Made by a program: the position numbers and the translations under genes | Part shown: positions 17,772 through 25,951 of the stretch, piece after piece | Numbering within the stretch: the first letter of the stretch is position 1 | Layout: every line of letters begins with the position of its first letter | Origin: JAXGXJ01 sp040772905 | GTDB taxonomy: Bacteria > Actinomycetota > Thermoleophilia > RBG-16-64-13 | Length of the DNA: 64,000 nt | Direction: 5' to 3' | NCBI GenBank assembly: GCA_040772905.1 | Contig: JAXGXJ010000009.1 | Span: 107,476-171,475 of the forward strand | The notes under the pieces: generated by a model | The model's input: only the letters and a program-made list of their open reading frames with translations | Told to the model about the DNA's origin: nothing | The model's database searches: none

Positions 17772-19673
17772 TCAGTTGTCCACGCGCGGCTCTGCGGACA
17801 GGAGGCCTGCGCCGGCGGCGGCGATGGACTCGGGATCCAACCCCACCTGGCGGCGGAGCACCGGCAGCGGCCCGTGCTCGACGAACTCGTCGGGTAGACC
17901 GATACGGGCCACCTTGGTGAGGATGCCTTGGTCGCTCAACAGCTCGAGCACGGCCGAGCCGAACCCCCCGGCCAGGGCGTTGTCCTCTATGGTCAGCAGA
18001 CCCCGATGGGCCCGGGCCAGAGCGATGATGGCTCGGCCGTCAAGAGGACGCACTCTGCGGACGTTGGCAACAGTGGCGGTGATACCCCGCTGGGCGAGAA
18101 GAGCGGCTGCCTCTTGCGCCATGGCTACCGCGGGCCCCAGAGCGAGGAGGGCAAGTTCCTCCCCCTGCTGCAACAGCTCCACCCAGGGGCCCTCGATGGG
18201 CAAGATGGGCCTGGTGAGGGTCACTCCTGTGCCGGCCGAGCGGGGGTAACGGATGATCGAGGGACCATCGAGTGTGAGAGCGGTGGCCAACAGCCGCTGC
18301 AACTCGGCCTCGTCCTTAGGCACGAACACGGTGAGCCCGGGCACGATGCGCGAGAACGACAGGTCGAAGGCACCATGGTGCGTGGGCCCGTCCTCACCCA
18401 CCAACCCCGCGCGGTCGACCGCGAACACCACCGGCAGACGCTGTAGGCACACGTCGTGGATCAACTGATCGTACGCGCGCTGCAGGAAGGTGGAATAGAC
18501 AGCCACCACGGGGCGCTTGCCTTCGGCCGCCAGGCCGGCAGCGAACCCCACCGCGTGAGCTTCGGCGATGCCCACATCGAAGAAGCGCTCGGGATAGGCG
18601 GCCTGCAGCAGATCAAGTCCGGTACCCCCAGCCATGGCGGCGGTTATCCCCAGGATGCGCTCATCTTCGGCGGCCAGCGCCACCAGGGCTTCGCCGAAGG
18701 CCCGCGTGTAGGTGGTGGGACCTTCCGGATTGCCCTTGTCTCCGTTGCCGGCGGGCGACGGCGGCACCCCGTGATAGCGACCGGGATGTCTCTCGGCAGG
18801 GGCGTATCCCTTGCCCTTCACGGTGCGGCAGTGGAGCAGCACCGGCCCCTCGACGGCCAAGGCCCTTCTCAGATCGAGGCGAAGCTGCTCTATGTCGTGA
18901 CCGTCGACGACACCCACATAGGTGAAGCCCAACTCCTCGAACAGCATGCCCGGCACCAGCGCCGCTTTGACCGCGCCCTTGAGTTGCTCGCCAAGTGAGG
19001 CCACGCGCTCCCCCACACCGGGCAGGTTCTGCATGCGCCGCTCGAGGTCGCGGCGTAGGCGGTAGAGCTTGGGATCGGTGCGCAGCCGCGAGAGGTAGTT
19101 GCTGATGGCGCCCACGTTGCGCTCGATGGACATGGTGTTGTCGTTCAACACCACCAAAAGAGGACTTCCCAGGTGACCTGCGTGGTTGAGGGCTTCGTAG
19201 GCCATGCCGCCGGTAAGGGCGCCGTCGCCGATGACGGCCACCACCCTGCCCTCTGCCTCGCTGCGTCGACGGGCCTCCAAGAGTCCCAGCGCCGCGCTAA
19301 TGGAGGTGCTGCTGTGGCCGGTGCCGTAGGCGTCGTAAGGACTCTCGTCCCTGCAAGGGAAGCCGGAGAGCCCTCCGAGGGTGCGGATGGTGGAGAACGA
19401 GTTCGCGCGTCCTGTGAGCAGCTTGTGGGCGTACGACTGATGCCCCACGTCCCACACGATGGCATCGCGCGGCGTGTCGAGTTCGGCGTGAAGTGCGATG
19501 GCCAGTTCTACCGCGCCCAGGCTCGACCCCAGATGGCCGCCGTTACAGGCGATGGTGGCTACGATCTCGGCCCGCAGCTCCTCAGCCAGAGCACGGAGGC
19601 CAGCCGGCTCAAGGGTGCGCAGGTCGTCGGGGAGCGTCAGGCGATCGAGGAGTCTTGCATCGCCGGGTGTCAT
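17772..19673 (-). CDS. dxs: 1-deoxy-D-xylulose-5-phosphate synthase
   Basis: Thiamine-diphosphate enzyme joining pyruvate and glyceraldehyde-3-phosphate, the entry step of the MEP isoprenoid pathway; its product also feeds thiamine and pyridoxal synthesis. The 633 residues show the ThDP-binding GDGALTGGMAYEALNHAG with VVLNDN. The transketolase central domain carries the catalytic Glu in VGIAEAHAVGFA, and a C-terminal domain follows. It begins at the nusB stop (ATGA). No other MEP gene is present in the window. Confidence 0.96.
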   Translation of the reverse strand: MTPGDARLLDRLTLPDDLRTLEPAGLRALAEELRAEIVATIACNGGHLGSSLGAVELAIALHAELDTPRDAIVWDVGHQSYAHKLLTGRANSFSTIRTLGGLSGFPCRDESPYDAYGTGHSSTSISAALGLLEARRRSEAEGRVVAVIGDGALTGGMAYEALNHAGHLGSPLLVVLNDNTMSIERNVGAISNYLSRLRTDPKLYRLRRDLERRMQNLPGVGERVASLGEQLKGAVKAALVPGMLFEELGFTYVGVVDGHDIEQLRLDLRRALAVEGPVLLHCRTVKGKGYAPAERHPGRYHGVPPSPAGNGDKGNPEGPTTYTRAFGEALVALAAEDERILGITAAMAGGTGLDLLQAAYPERFFDVGIAEAHAVGFAAGLAAEGKRPVVAVYSTFLQRAYDQLIHDVCLQRLPVVFAVDRAGLVGEDGPTHHGAFDLSFSRIVPGLTVFVPKDEAELQRLLATALTLDGPSIIRYPRSAGTGVTLTRPILPIEGPWVELLQQGEELALLALGPAVAMAQEAAALLAQRGITATVANVRRVRPLDGRAIIALARAHRGLLTIEDNALAGGFGSAVLELLSDQGILTKVARIGLPDEFVEHGPLPVLRRQVGLDPESIAAAGAGLLSAEPRVDN

Positions 19674-20074
19674 CGGGGATCGTCGACCTCAGTCTTGAGG
19701 CCGCCCAGCACCCCGTTCACGAGGGCCCCGGCCTCGTCGCTGCAGAAGCGTTTGGCCAAGGTGACGGCCTCGTCGATGGCAACGGGCGCGGGTACCTCGT
19801 CCTGCCACAGGAGTTCGTAGGCGGCGAGGCGCAGTATGGAGCGCTCCAGGGCTCCCAGCCGCTTCAGATCCCAATTCGAGAGATGTGGAGCGAGACGGCG
19901 GTCGATCTCCTCCACATGACTCCCCACGCCCAAAACCAAGGCGCGGGCGTACGGGCCGGGCTCGGCACTAGGGTCGCGCAGCAAAGCCGCCTGCGGGGTG
20001 AGGCCCAGCAGGTCCTGCTGATAGAGGATGAAGACGGCTTGACGCCGCGCGCTTCTACGGCCGGCAGGAGGCAT
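19670..20074 (-). CDS. nusB: transcription antitermination factor NusB
   Basis: RNA-binding helical protein that pairs with NusE (S10) at boxA to support antitermination in rRNA operons. The 134-residue protein has the typical start RRSARRQAVFILYQ and the conserved ILRLAAYELLW and AIDEAVTLAKRF segments. The rRNA operon of this window carries a boxA-like TCTTTGAAAA in its leader. The gene lies between the Asp23 gene and dxs and overlaps dxs by ATGA. Confidence 0.92.
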   Translation of the reverse strand: MPPAGRRSARRQAVFILYQQDLLGLTPQAALLRDPSAEPGPYARALVLGVGSHVEEIDRRLAPHLSNWDLKRLGALERSILRLAAYELLWQDEVPAPVAIDEAVTLAKRFCSDEAGALVNGVLGGLKTEVDDPR

Positions 20075-20086
20075 GGCGTGGAGGGA

Positions 20087-20389
20087 TCAGCTGCCGGAGG
20101 GAAAGACGCCGGCGAAGATGACGTCGACGGCATCGACTTTGAGTCCGGTCATCTGCGCGAGTGCGGCGGCTATCCGCGCGCGAGCGTCGCGACCCAGGCT
20201 GGGCAGATGCTCGCCCAGCAACGCGTCGAGATGCACGGTCACTTGGCACTGCTCGCTCTCGACGCGCACCTCGATGGTGTGAGTGCGCACGAAGGGCAGC
20301 GGTGTGTGCACACGTACGCGGCCGTCATCGGTCAGAGACTCACGCACGATCGTTTCGAGGACGGAGGTTGCGATCTGGTACTCGGTCAT
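20087..20389 (-). CDS. Asp23/Gls24 family envelope stress-response protein
   Basis: Small protein (100 residues) of the Asp23/Gls24 family. In other Gram-positive bacteria these proteins associate with the membrane or envelope and are often encoded near accC and nusB. The sequence has the family beta-alpha pattern: a beta strand EVRVESEQCQVTVHLDALLG, a helix DARARIAAALAQMTGL, and a closing VDAVDVIFAGV strand. No signal peptide or membrane anchor is seen. Its molecular role is not known. Confidence 0.8.
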   Translation of the reverse strand: MTEYQIATSVLETIVRESLTDDGRVRVHTPLPFVRTHTIEVRVESEQCQVTVHLDALLGEHLPSLGRDARARIAAALAQMTGLKVDAVDVIFAGVFPSGS

Positions 20390-20395
20390 GAGAGG

Positions 20396-21763
20396 CTAGC
20401 GCCTTCCTTCCCGGAGAGCAGGGAGCTGTTCCATTGCTTGATCGAGGAACCCAGTCGAGTAGCGGCCCTCGATGAAATCCGGATGCCGCAGTATATCAAG
20501 ATGCAGGTCGCGGGTCGTAGGGACTCCCTCCAGCACCAATTCCTGCAGCACCCGCATGCTGCGCGCGATGCAGGAGCGGCGATCCGCGTCCCAGACGATC
20601 ACCTTCGCCAGGAGCGAGTCGTAGAAGGGAGGCACGGTGTAGCCCTCGTACAGATGGGTGTCCACCCTCACTCCGGGTCCGCCCGGCAGGATGAGTCGGC
20701 TGATGGTGCCGGCTCGAGGGAGGAAATCGTTGCGCGGGTCCTCCGCATTGATACGGAACTCGATGGCATGACCATCGGTCCGTTGGATGCCGGAAGCAGT
20801 CATGGGCTCCCCCGCGGCGATACGTAACTGCTCCCGCACGATGTCGACCCCGCTTACGGCCTCTGACACCGGATGCTCCACCTGTACGCGCGTGTTCATC
20901 TCCATGAAGTAGAAATGCTGGTCGGCATCGACCAAGAACTCGATGGTGCCCGCGCTGGCGTATCGTATGGCCGCGCATGCCAGTTGCGCCTGGCGCTGGA
21001 GGTTCTCCCGCGTGGACGGGCCCAGCAGTGGGGATGGTGTCTCCTCCAACACCTTCTGATGACGGCGCTGGATGGAACAGTCGCGTTCGCCGAAGGTGGC
21101 CACCTCGCCCTTGCCGTCGCCGAGCACCTGCACCTCCACGTGGTGCGGGTCGACGATGGCTTTCTCCACGTACATATCCCCGCAGCCGAAGGCCGCCTCC
21201 GCCTCTGCCGATGCAGCCAGGAACTGCCGCTCCAGATCGCCGGCTGTTTCCACCAGACGCATCCCGCGGCCGCCGCCTCCGGCCGAAGCCTTGACCATGA
21301 CCGGATATCCGATCTCGCCCGCCAACGAGGCCGCCTCGGCCGCTCCACTCACAGCTCCGTCGCTGCCCGGTACCGTGGGCAGTCCGGCTTGTGCCATCAT
21401 GGTCTTCGCCAGGGCTTTGTCGCCTAGGTGGCGGATTGATTGAGGCGACGGCCCTACGAACACCAGCCCGTTGGCCTCACAGGCCTCCGCGAAACCGGCG
21501 TTCTCCGCCAAGAACCCATAGCCGGGATGCACGGCGTCGCAGCGGCTGTTCTTGGCCGCCGCGATGATGCTGGGGATGGACAGGTAGCTGCGGCGGGCGT
21601 CAGGCGGTCCAATGCACACCCGCGCGGTCGCGCGCCGGGCATGCAGGCAGTCCTCGTCGGCGGTGGAATAGACCGCCACTGTCTCCACGCCCAATTCGTC
21701 GCATGCCCGGATGATTCTAAGGGCGATCTCTCCCCGGTTGGCGACGAGCAGACGACGGAACAC
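20396..21763 (-). CDS. accC: biotin carboxylase subunit of acetyl-CoA (or related) carboxylase
   Basis: ATP-dependent carboxylation of biotin on the carrier protein (455 residues). It has the ATP-grasp fold: NRGEIALRIIRACDELG at 9-25, the Gly-rich loop ASAGGGGRGMR, the conserved GERDCSIQRRHQK, and EMNTRVQVEHPV with catalytic Arg and Glu residues. The start is GTG with GAGG six bases upstream; the family N terminus (FRRLLVANRGEIA) supports it. It follows the biotin carrier fusion gene by 12 bases, so the two very likely form one complex. No carboxyltransferase genes (accA, accD) are in the window. Confidence 0.95.
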   Translation of the reverse strand: MFRRLLVANRGEIALRIIRACDELGVETVAVYSTADEDCLHARRATARVCIGPPDARRSYLSIPSIIAAAKNSRCDAVHPGYGFLAENAGFAEACEANGLVFVGPSPQSIRHLGDKALAKTMMAQAGLPTVPGSDGAVSGAAEAASLAGEIGYPVMVKASAGGGGRGMRLVETAGDLERQFLAASAEAEAAFGCGDMYVEKAIVDPHHVEVQVLGDGKGEVATFGERDCSIQRRHQKVLEETPSPLLGPSTRENLQRQAQLACAAIRYASAGTIEFLVDADQHFYFMEMNTRVQVEHPVSEAVSGVDIVREQLRIAAGEPMTASGIQRTDGHAIEFRINAEDPRNDFLPRAGTISRLILPGGPGVRVDTHLYEGYTVPPFYDSLLAKVIVWDADRRSCIARSMRVLQELVLEGVPTTRDLHLDILRHPDFIEGRYSTGFLDQAMEQLPALREGRR

Positions 21764-21775
21764 GATGGTCCTCGC

Positions 21776-23701
21776 CTAGCCGGCGGTCTCGACGGCCGTG
21801 TCGAGCAGGAAGAGCGGCTGCCCGTATTCCACGGCGGTCCCGTCCTCTACCAAGATGGACGCGATGGTCCCAGCGGCCTCTGCCACCAGTTCGTTCATGA
21901 GCTTCATGGCTTCAAGCACACACAGGACGTCGCCTTTCTCCACCTGGCTCCCCACCTCGACGAAGGGGTCGGCTCCAGGTGCGGAAGCGCGATAGAAGGT
22001 GCCGACCATCGAGGCTTGTATGACGATGCGTCCCTCGGGTAGCCCGCCCTCCGAGGAGTCGATCGCGTCACTACCGGCCTGGGCTCCGGCTGGGGCCGCC
22101 ACGGATGCGGTCGATCCCGAAGGGGCTGTCGGGCCCACCGAAGAGGGCACCATCCCTCCTCCCGCGGCCGAGCGACGCACGGTCACCTTGGTGTCCCCGC
22201 TCTCGACCGTGACCTCGTCCACAGAAGAGGCTTCCAGCAGAGCCACCAGGTCGCGCACCCGGTCGGGTCCCAGGTCATGCCATTGGTCTTCCCAACGCGC
22301 ATTCTCCATGCGCGAGGGCAGCAGTGAGGAAAGATCGACCTCGCGCGCTGCCTCCCTTTTGGCGAGGAACGCCGGCGCCGTGCCGGGAGCGAGCGCAAGA
22401 AGGAGCGCGTCGGCGTCGGAGGTAGACTCCGGGGAGGTTCCCGGCGCGTAGCCCTCCACGGATGATGAGTCCGCCGAGACATCCGCATATGGCTCCGGCA
22501 GCCCTAACAGGGCTTCCACTATCTCAGCGGCGGGAGCCACAGGGGGTGTACCGTACTCGCCCCGCAGGAGGGCCTTCATCTCGTCGGGTATCACCTGCCA
22601 GCGGGAGCCATAGACAGTATTGAGCACCGCCTGCGTGCCTACTATCTGTCCCACGGGGGCCACCAGCGGCGGCCGCCCCACTTCGGCGGACACTTTGCCC
22701 ACCTCGGACAGGACCTCGGGAAGACGTGTGACCCCACCGTGTTCCAGCAGCCGCTCACCGAGCTGGGTGACCAGGGCTCCCGGGACCTCAGCCAGCCGGC
22801 GGAAGTCGGTGGCTGCGAGGGCCGCCCGCAGGTCGGCCGAAGCCACTTGGGCTGCCGCTCCCCCGCTTGCCAGACCCGAAAGAGCGCGCACGGCCAGCGC
22901 AACGGCATCGGCGTCGACGGCGGCTTCCGCACCTGCAGGAGGCAGCGCGGCCAGCAGCTGACCCACGGATAATGCGGATGCGTCGAGCGAGCGCGGGGCG
23001 GCCGAGACGTGCACCACGTCGGCTCCCGCCTCAACGGCGGCCAGCGCTGCCAGGATGGCCAACCGGTTCCCGTTGTCGAAGTCTACTTCGAGCGGCAGCG
23101 CGACTGCCCGACGGACGGCGGCCACCATGGATCGGGCACTGTCTTGGCCCACGCCCCGGGGCACTCTGAGGCACAAGGTGTCGGGCTCCAGACTCGCCAG
23201 TCGCGCGGAGAGAGTCGCGATGCAGTCGTCGCCACACACGTCGTCACCCGGGTGTGCCAGCGTGAGACTCAGACGAGAACCGGTGTCCCGCACGAGGGCG
23301 GCGAGTCGTCCAAGCGCCTCTACATCGTTCAACGGCTCAGTAATGAGGAACCAGGAGATGCCACAATCGACGGCTCGACGAAGGAAACCCTCCACCACCG
23401 GCCAGGGATAGGGACGGAATCCCAGAAGGCATCTTCCGCGCAGCGAAAGGCGCAGGGGCGTGTCTACCACATGTCTTCCGACGGACGCGATCCGGTCCCA
23501 CGGGTCTTCTCCCAGGACTCCCAGAGCGTGGTCGACCGTCATGCCCCCCCACGGTTCGATGCAGCTCAGGCCTACCTTATCCAGCGCGCGCAGGGCCGGT
23601 GCGAGACTCGCGACCGAAGTGTGCGCAGGCGAATGAAGATTGACCAGCGAGCGGAGACTGATGTCGGCCAGGCCGACCATGCGCGCCGGCGACATGGGCA
23701 T
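21776..23701 (-). CDS. biotin carboxyl carrier protein fused to a degenerate PycB/OadA-type carboxyltransferase domain
   Basis: A 641-residue fusion. Residues 8-250 align by pattern with the pyruvate carboxylase/oxaloacetate decarboxylase barrel (EPWGG 49-53, EDPWDR 65-70, LRGRCLLGFR 87-96, LNDVEAL 124-130). The PYC/OADA conserved domain follows (QIVGTQAVLN 352-361, LLRGEYGTPP 378-387). Key barrel residues are lost: LRD is LRS (16-18), the carboxy-lysine KD is RV (179-180), and the metal-binding HxH is DFD (207-209). Residues 478-512 resemble the AccB N terminus. The last 80 residues are a biotinyl domain with EAMKLMNE, biotin on K600. It is likely the biotin carrier for the adjacent AccC with a dead barrel used for structure; a changed catalytic activity cannot be excluded. 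The start overlaps the efp stop (TAATG). Confidence 0.85.
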   Translation of the reverse strand: MPMSPARMVGLADISLRSLVNLHSPAHTSVASLAPALRALDKVGLSCIEPWGGMTVDHALGVLGEDPWDRIASVGRHVVDTPLRLSLRGRCLLGFRPYPWPVVEGFLRRAVDCGISWFLITEPLNDVEALGRLAALVRDTGSRLSLTLAHPGDDVCGDDCIATLSARLASLEPDTLCLRVPRGVGQDSARSMVAAVRRAVALPLEVDFDNGNRLAILAALAAVEAGADVVHVSAAPRSLDASALSVGQLLAALPPAGAEAAVDADAVALAVRALSGLASGGAAAQVASADLRAALAATDFRRLAEVPGALVTQLGERLLEHGGVTRLPEVLSEVGKVSAEVGRPPLVAPVGQIVGTQAVLNTVYGSRWQVIPDEMKALLRGEYGTPPVAPAAEIVEALLGLPEPYADVSADSSSVEGYAPGTSPESTSDADALLLALAPGTAPAFLAKREAAREVDLSSLLPSRMENARWEDQWHDLGPDRVRDLVALLEASSVDEVTVESGDTKVTVRRSAAGGGMVPSSVGPTAPSGSTASVAAPAGAQAGSDAIDSSEGGLPEGRIVIQASMVGTFYRASAPGADPFVEVGSQVEKGDVLCVLEAMKLMNELVAEAAGTIASILVEDGTAVEYGQPLFLLDTAVETAG

Positions 23702-24258
23702 TACGCCCGAGTGACGTACTCGCGGGTGCGGGTATCGACCCGGACGACATCGCCGGGCTCGATGAAGAGTGGCACTTGGACCGTCGCCCCTGTCTCGAGC
23801 ACGGCCTCCTTGGTGCCACCGGATACTGTGTCACCGCGCACGCCCGCTGCCGTATCGGTGATCTTGAGGTCCACGAACGTGGGCAGTTCCACGTCGAAGG
23901 GCTGCCCATCGAGATAGATGACCTCCACCTCCATGTTGATGGTCATGAGGTCGAAGGAGTCCTTGAGCGTGCTCTTGGGCAGGGAAAGCTGTTCGTAGGA
24001 CTCCTGATCCATGAACACCACCTGGTCGGGCTCGTCGTACAGGTAGGTCATGGGCCTGCTCTCGGTGCGCAACTGCTCGAACTTCTGCTCGGGGCGGAAA
24101 GTCTTCTCCACCAGAGAGCCGGTGACGAGGTTCCTGAGCTTGGTCCGTACGAAGGCGCCGCCCTTGCCGGGCTTCACGTGCTGATACTCGGCGATACGGT
24201 AGACGTCACCCTCGTACCGTATAGTCATGCCCACTTTGAACTGGTTTGTCGAGATCAC
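23701..24258 (-). CDS. efp: elongation factor P
   Basis: Relieves ribosome stalling at consecutive prolines. The three beta-barrel domains are recognisable, with the tip loop VKPGKGGAFVRTK holding the lysine that is modified in many bacteria. GTG is chosen as the start because GGAGG lies seven bases upstream and the resulting 185 residues match the family (ISTNQFKVG N terminus). An ATG 42 bases further upstream would add a 14-residue Ala-rich leader with no homologous counterpart. It lies between the M24 peptidase and accB fusion genes, as in many Gram-positive bacteria. Confidence 0.95.
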   Translation of the reverse strand: MISTNQFKVGMTIRYEGDVYRIAEYQHVKPGKGGAFVRTKLRNLVTGSLVEKTFRPEQKFEQLRTESRPMTYLYDEPDQVVFMDQESYEQLSLPKSTLKDSFDLMTINMEVEVIYLDGQPFDVELPTFVDLKITDTAAGVRGDTVSGGTKEAVLETGATVQVPLFIEPGDVVRVDTRTREYVTRA

Positions 24259-24361
24259 GTTCGTGCCTCCAGCGACTGCAGCTGCCTGCGCTTGTTCCAT
24301 GTTCCGCGGCCGTGCATTTTACACTAACGGACAGGGTCCCGCGGACAGGGTCTGCGCCTCT

Positions 24362-25471
24362 TCAGCGGAGGTAGCGCAGTTCCCGCGGACATTCAGTGAG
24401 GATCTCCGCGCCTTCGGAGGTCACGACCACCGTGTCCTCGATGCGCACGCCGCCTCGACCAGGGAGGTAGACACCGGGTTCCACCGTCACCACCATGCCG
24501 ACCTCGAGAACGTCATCGGAGCGCGAGCTGAGGCTGGGCGCCTCATGGATCTCGAGTCCCACTCCATGGCCCAGACTGTGGACGAACAGGTCTCCGAGGC
24601 CCTCGGCGGCGAGGTGATCGCGAGCGATCTTGTCCACTTCGCGGCAGGCGACACCGGCGCGGACGGCGGCCACAGCCTCGGCCTGAGCCGTCCGCACGGC
24701 CTCATAGGCCGCACGGAGTTCGTCGGTCACCTGACCTGTCGCGTACGTGCGCGTGAGGTCGCTGGCGTATCCGTGCACCCGTGCGCCCAGGTCGACCACC
24801 ACCAAGGCATCAGGCGGGATGACGGCGTCGGAGGCTTCACCGTGCGGCATGGCTCCCCGTGGCCCCGCGGCCACGATAAAAGTGAACGCGATGCCCTCCG
24901 ACCCACGCCTGCGCAGGTAGAGTTCGAGCTCCAGGGCGACGTCACGCTCGGTCCGTCCCACGACCGGGATCGACTCGAGATGCGCCATCACCGAGGCGGT
25001 CAAAGCACCGGCGGCCCTCATGATCTCCAGCTCGTCCGCGAACTTGACCCGGCGGGCTCGTTCCACCAACCCATCCATGAGTCGCCAGGCGAGGCGCTCG
25101 CCGTCCAACTGCGCGCGAAGTCCCTCCCATCTCTTGACAGTGAGTCGGCCGCTCTCTATGCCGATGGTAGGACCATCATGGCGCGGAGGCAGCGTCTGCG
25201 AGAGGAAGTCCACCACCGGATCGTCACGCCCGTTGTCGGAAAGGAGAAGACGGGTGTGCGGCACCTCCTCTGCAGCCTGGACGGTGAAGCGTGAATCAGA
25301 GATCAGCGCCAGGTCATCGAGGGTGACCACCACAGCGGCGGCTTCGCCCGTGAAGCCCGTGAGGTAACGGCAATCGGCGGGCGCGAGGGCGACGAGAGCG
25401 GCCAGACCTTCGCTCTCCATATACCGACGGACGCGCTCCACACGCATCTCCACGCTTTGTGCCACGTTCAT
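24362..25471 (-). CDS. pepQ: M24 family metallopeptidase, Xaa-Pro aminopeptidase/dipeptidase type
   Basis: Predicted to cleave X-Pro bonds (369 residues). A creatinase-like N-terminal domain (about 1-130) precedes the pita-bread catalytic domain. Five metal ligands are visible: the Asp pair in VVVDLGARVHGYASDLTRTY, the His in SLGHGVGLEIHE, the Glu in VTVEPGVY and the Glu in GVRIEDTVVV. The aroQ-pepQ-efp order is common in Firmicutes and Actinomycetota, and coupling of proline-peptide recycling with EF-P has been noted before. PepP versus PepQ specificity is not resolved. Confidence 0.88.
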   Translation of the reverse strand: MNVAQSVEMRVERVRRYMESEGLAALVALAPADCRYLTGFTGEAAAVVVTLDDLALISDSRFTVQAAEEVPHTRLLLSDNGRDDPVVDFLSQTLPPRHDGPTIGIESGRLTVKRWEGLRAQLDGERLAWRLMDGLVERARRVKFADELEIMRAAGALTASVMAHLESIPVVGRTERDVALELELYLRRRGSEGIAFTFIVAAGPRGAMPHGEASDAVIPPDALVVVDLGARVHGYASDLTRTYATGQVTDELRAAYEAVRTAQAEAVAAVRAGVACREVDKIARDHLAAEGLGDLFVHSLGHGVGLEIHEAPSLSSRSDDVLEVGMVVTVEPGVYLPGRGGVRIEDTVVVTSEGAEILTECPRELRYLR

Positions 25472-25477
25472 GAGCGA

Positions 25478-25951
25478 TCAGCCCCTCTCGCTCGCCAAGG
25501 ACACGAGCCGCGTGACCGCCTCCAGATAGCCGGCCACCCCCTTCCCCGACACGGTGAAGTCCACCACCTCGCTGATGACCGAACGACGGCGCCATTCCTC
25601 GCGGGTGGTGATATCGGAGAGGTGGACCTCAGCCACGGGCCCGCGCACCATCTCCAGGGCGTCTCTCACGGCGTAACTGTAGTGCGTCCACGCACCGGGG
25701 TTGACCAGGAGGGCGTCGGCATCGCGATGCTGATGGAGAAACTCCACGAAGATGCCCTCGTGATTGGTCTGCAGGCAGATACACTCCCACCCGTGGCGGG
25801 TGGCCTCATCGGTGACGGTTCTCTCCAACTCGGCCAGTGTGACGTGACCGTAGTGCTGCGCCGGCCGCTCACCCAGCATGTCGAGGTTCACCCCGTGGAG
25901 AACGACCAGCAGGGGGCGCGCCACGGTGGGGCCGTTCGTGACTGCCGTCAT
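25478..25951 (-). CDS. aroQ: type II 3-dehydroquinate dehydratase
   Basis: Dehydrates 3-dehydroquinate to 3-dehydroshikimate (157 residues, dodecameric family). The active-site loop keeps Arg and Tyr (LGERPAQHYG) but has lost the usual REP. The NHEG, NPGAWTHYSYAVRDAL and EVHLSDI segments are conserved. The N-terminal LNGPNLN signature reads LHGVNLD, which is unusual. Position between aroB and pepQ supports the assignment. The start overlaps the aroB stop (ATGA). Confidence 0.87.
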   Translation of the reverse strand: MTAVTNGPTVARPLLVVLHGVNLDMLGERPAQHYGHVTLAELERTVTDEATRHGWECICLQTNHEGIFVEFLHQHRDADALLVNPGAWTHYSYAVRDALEMVRGPVAEVHLSDITTREEWRRRSVISEVVDFTVSGKGVAGYLEAVTRLVSLASERG

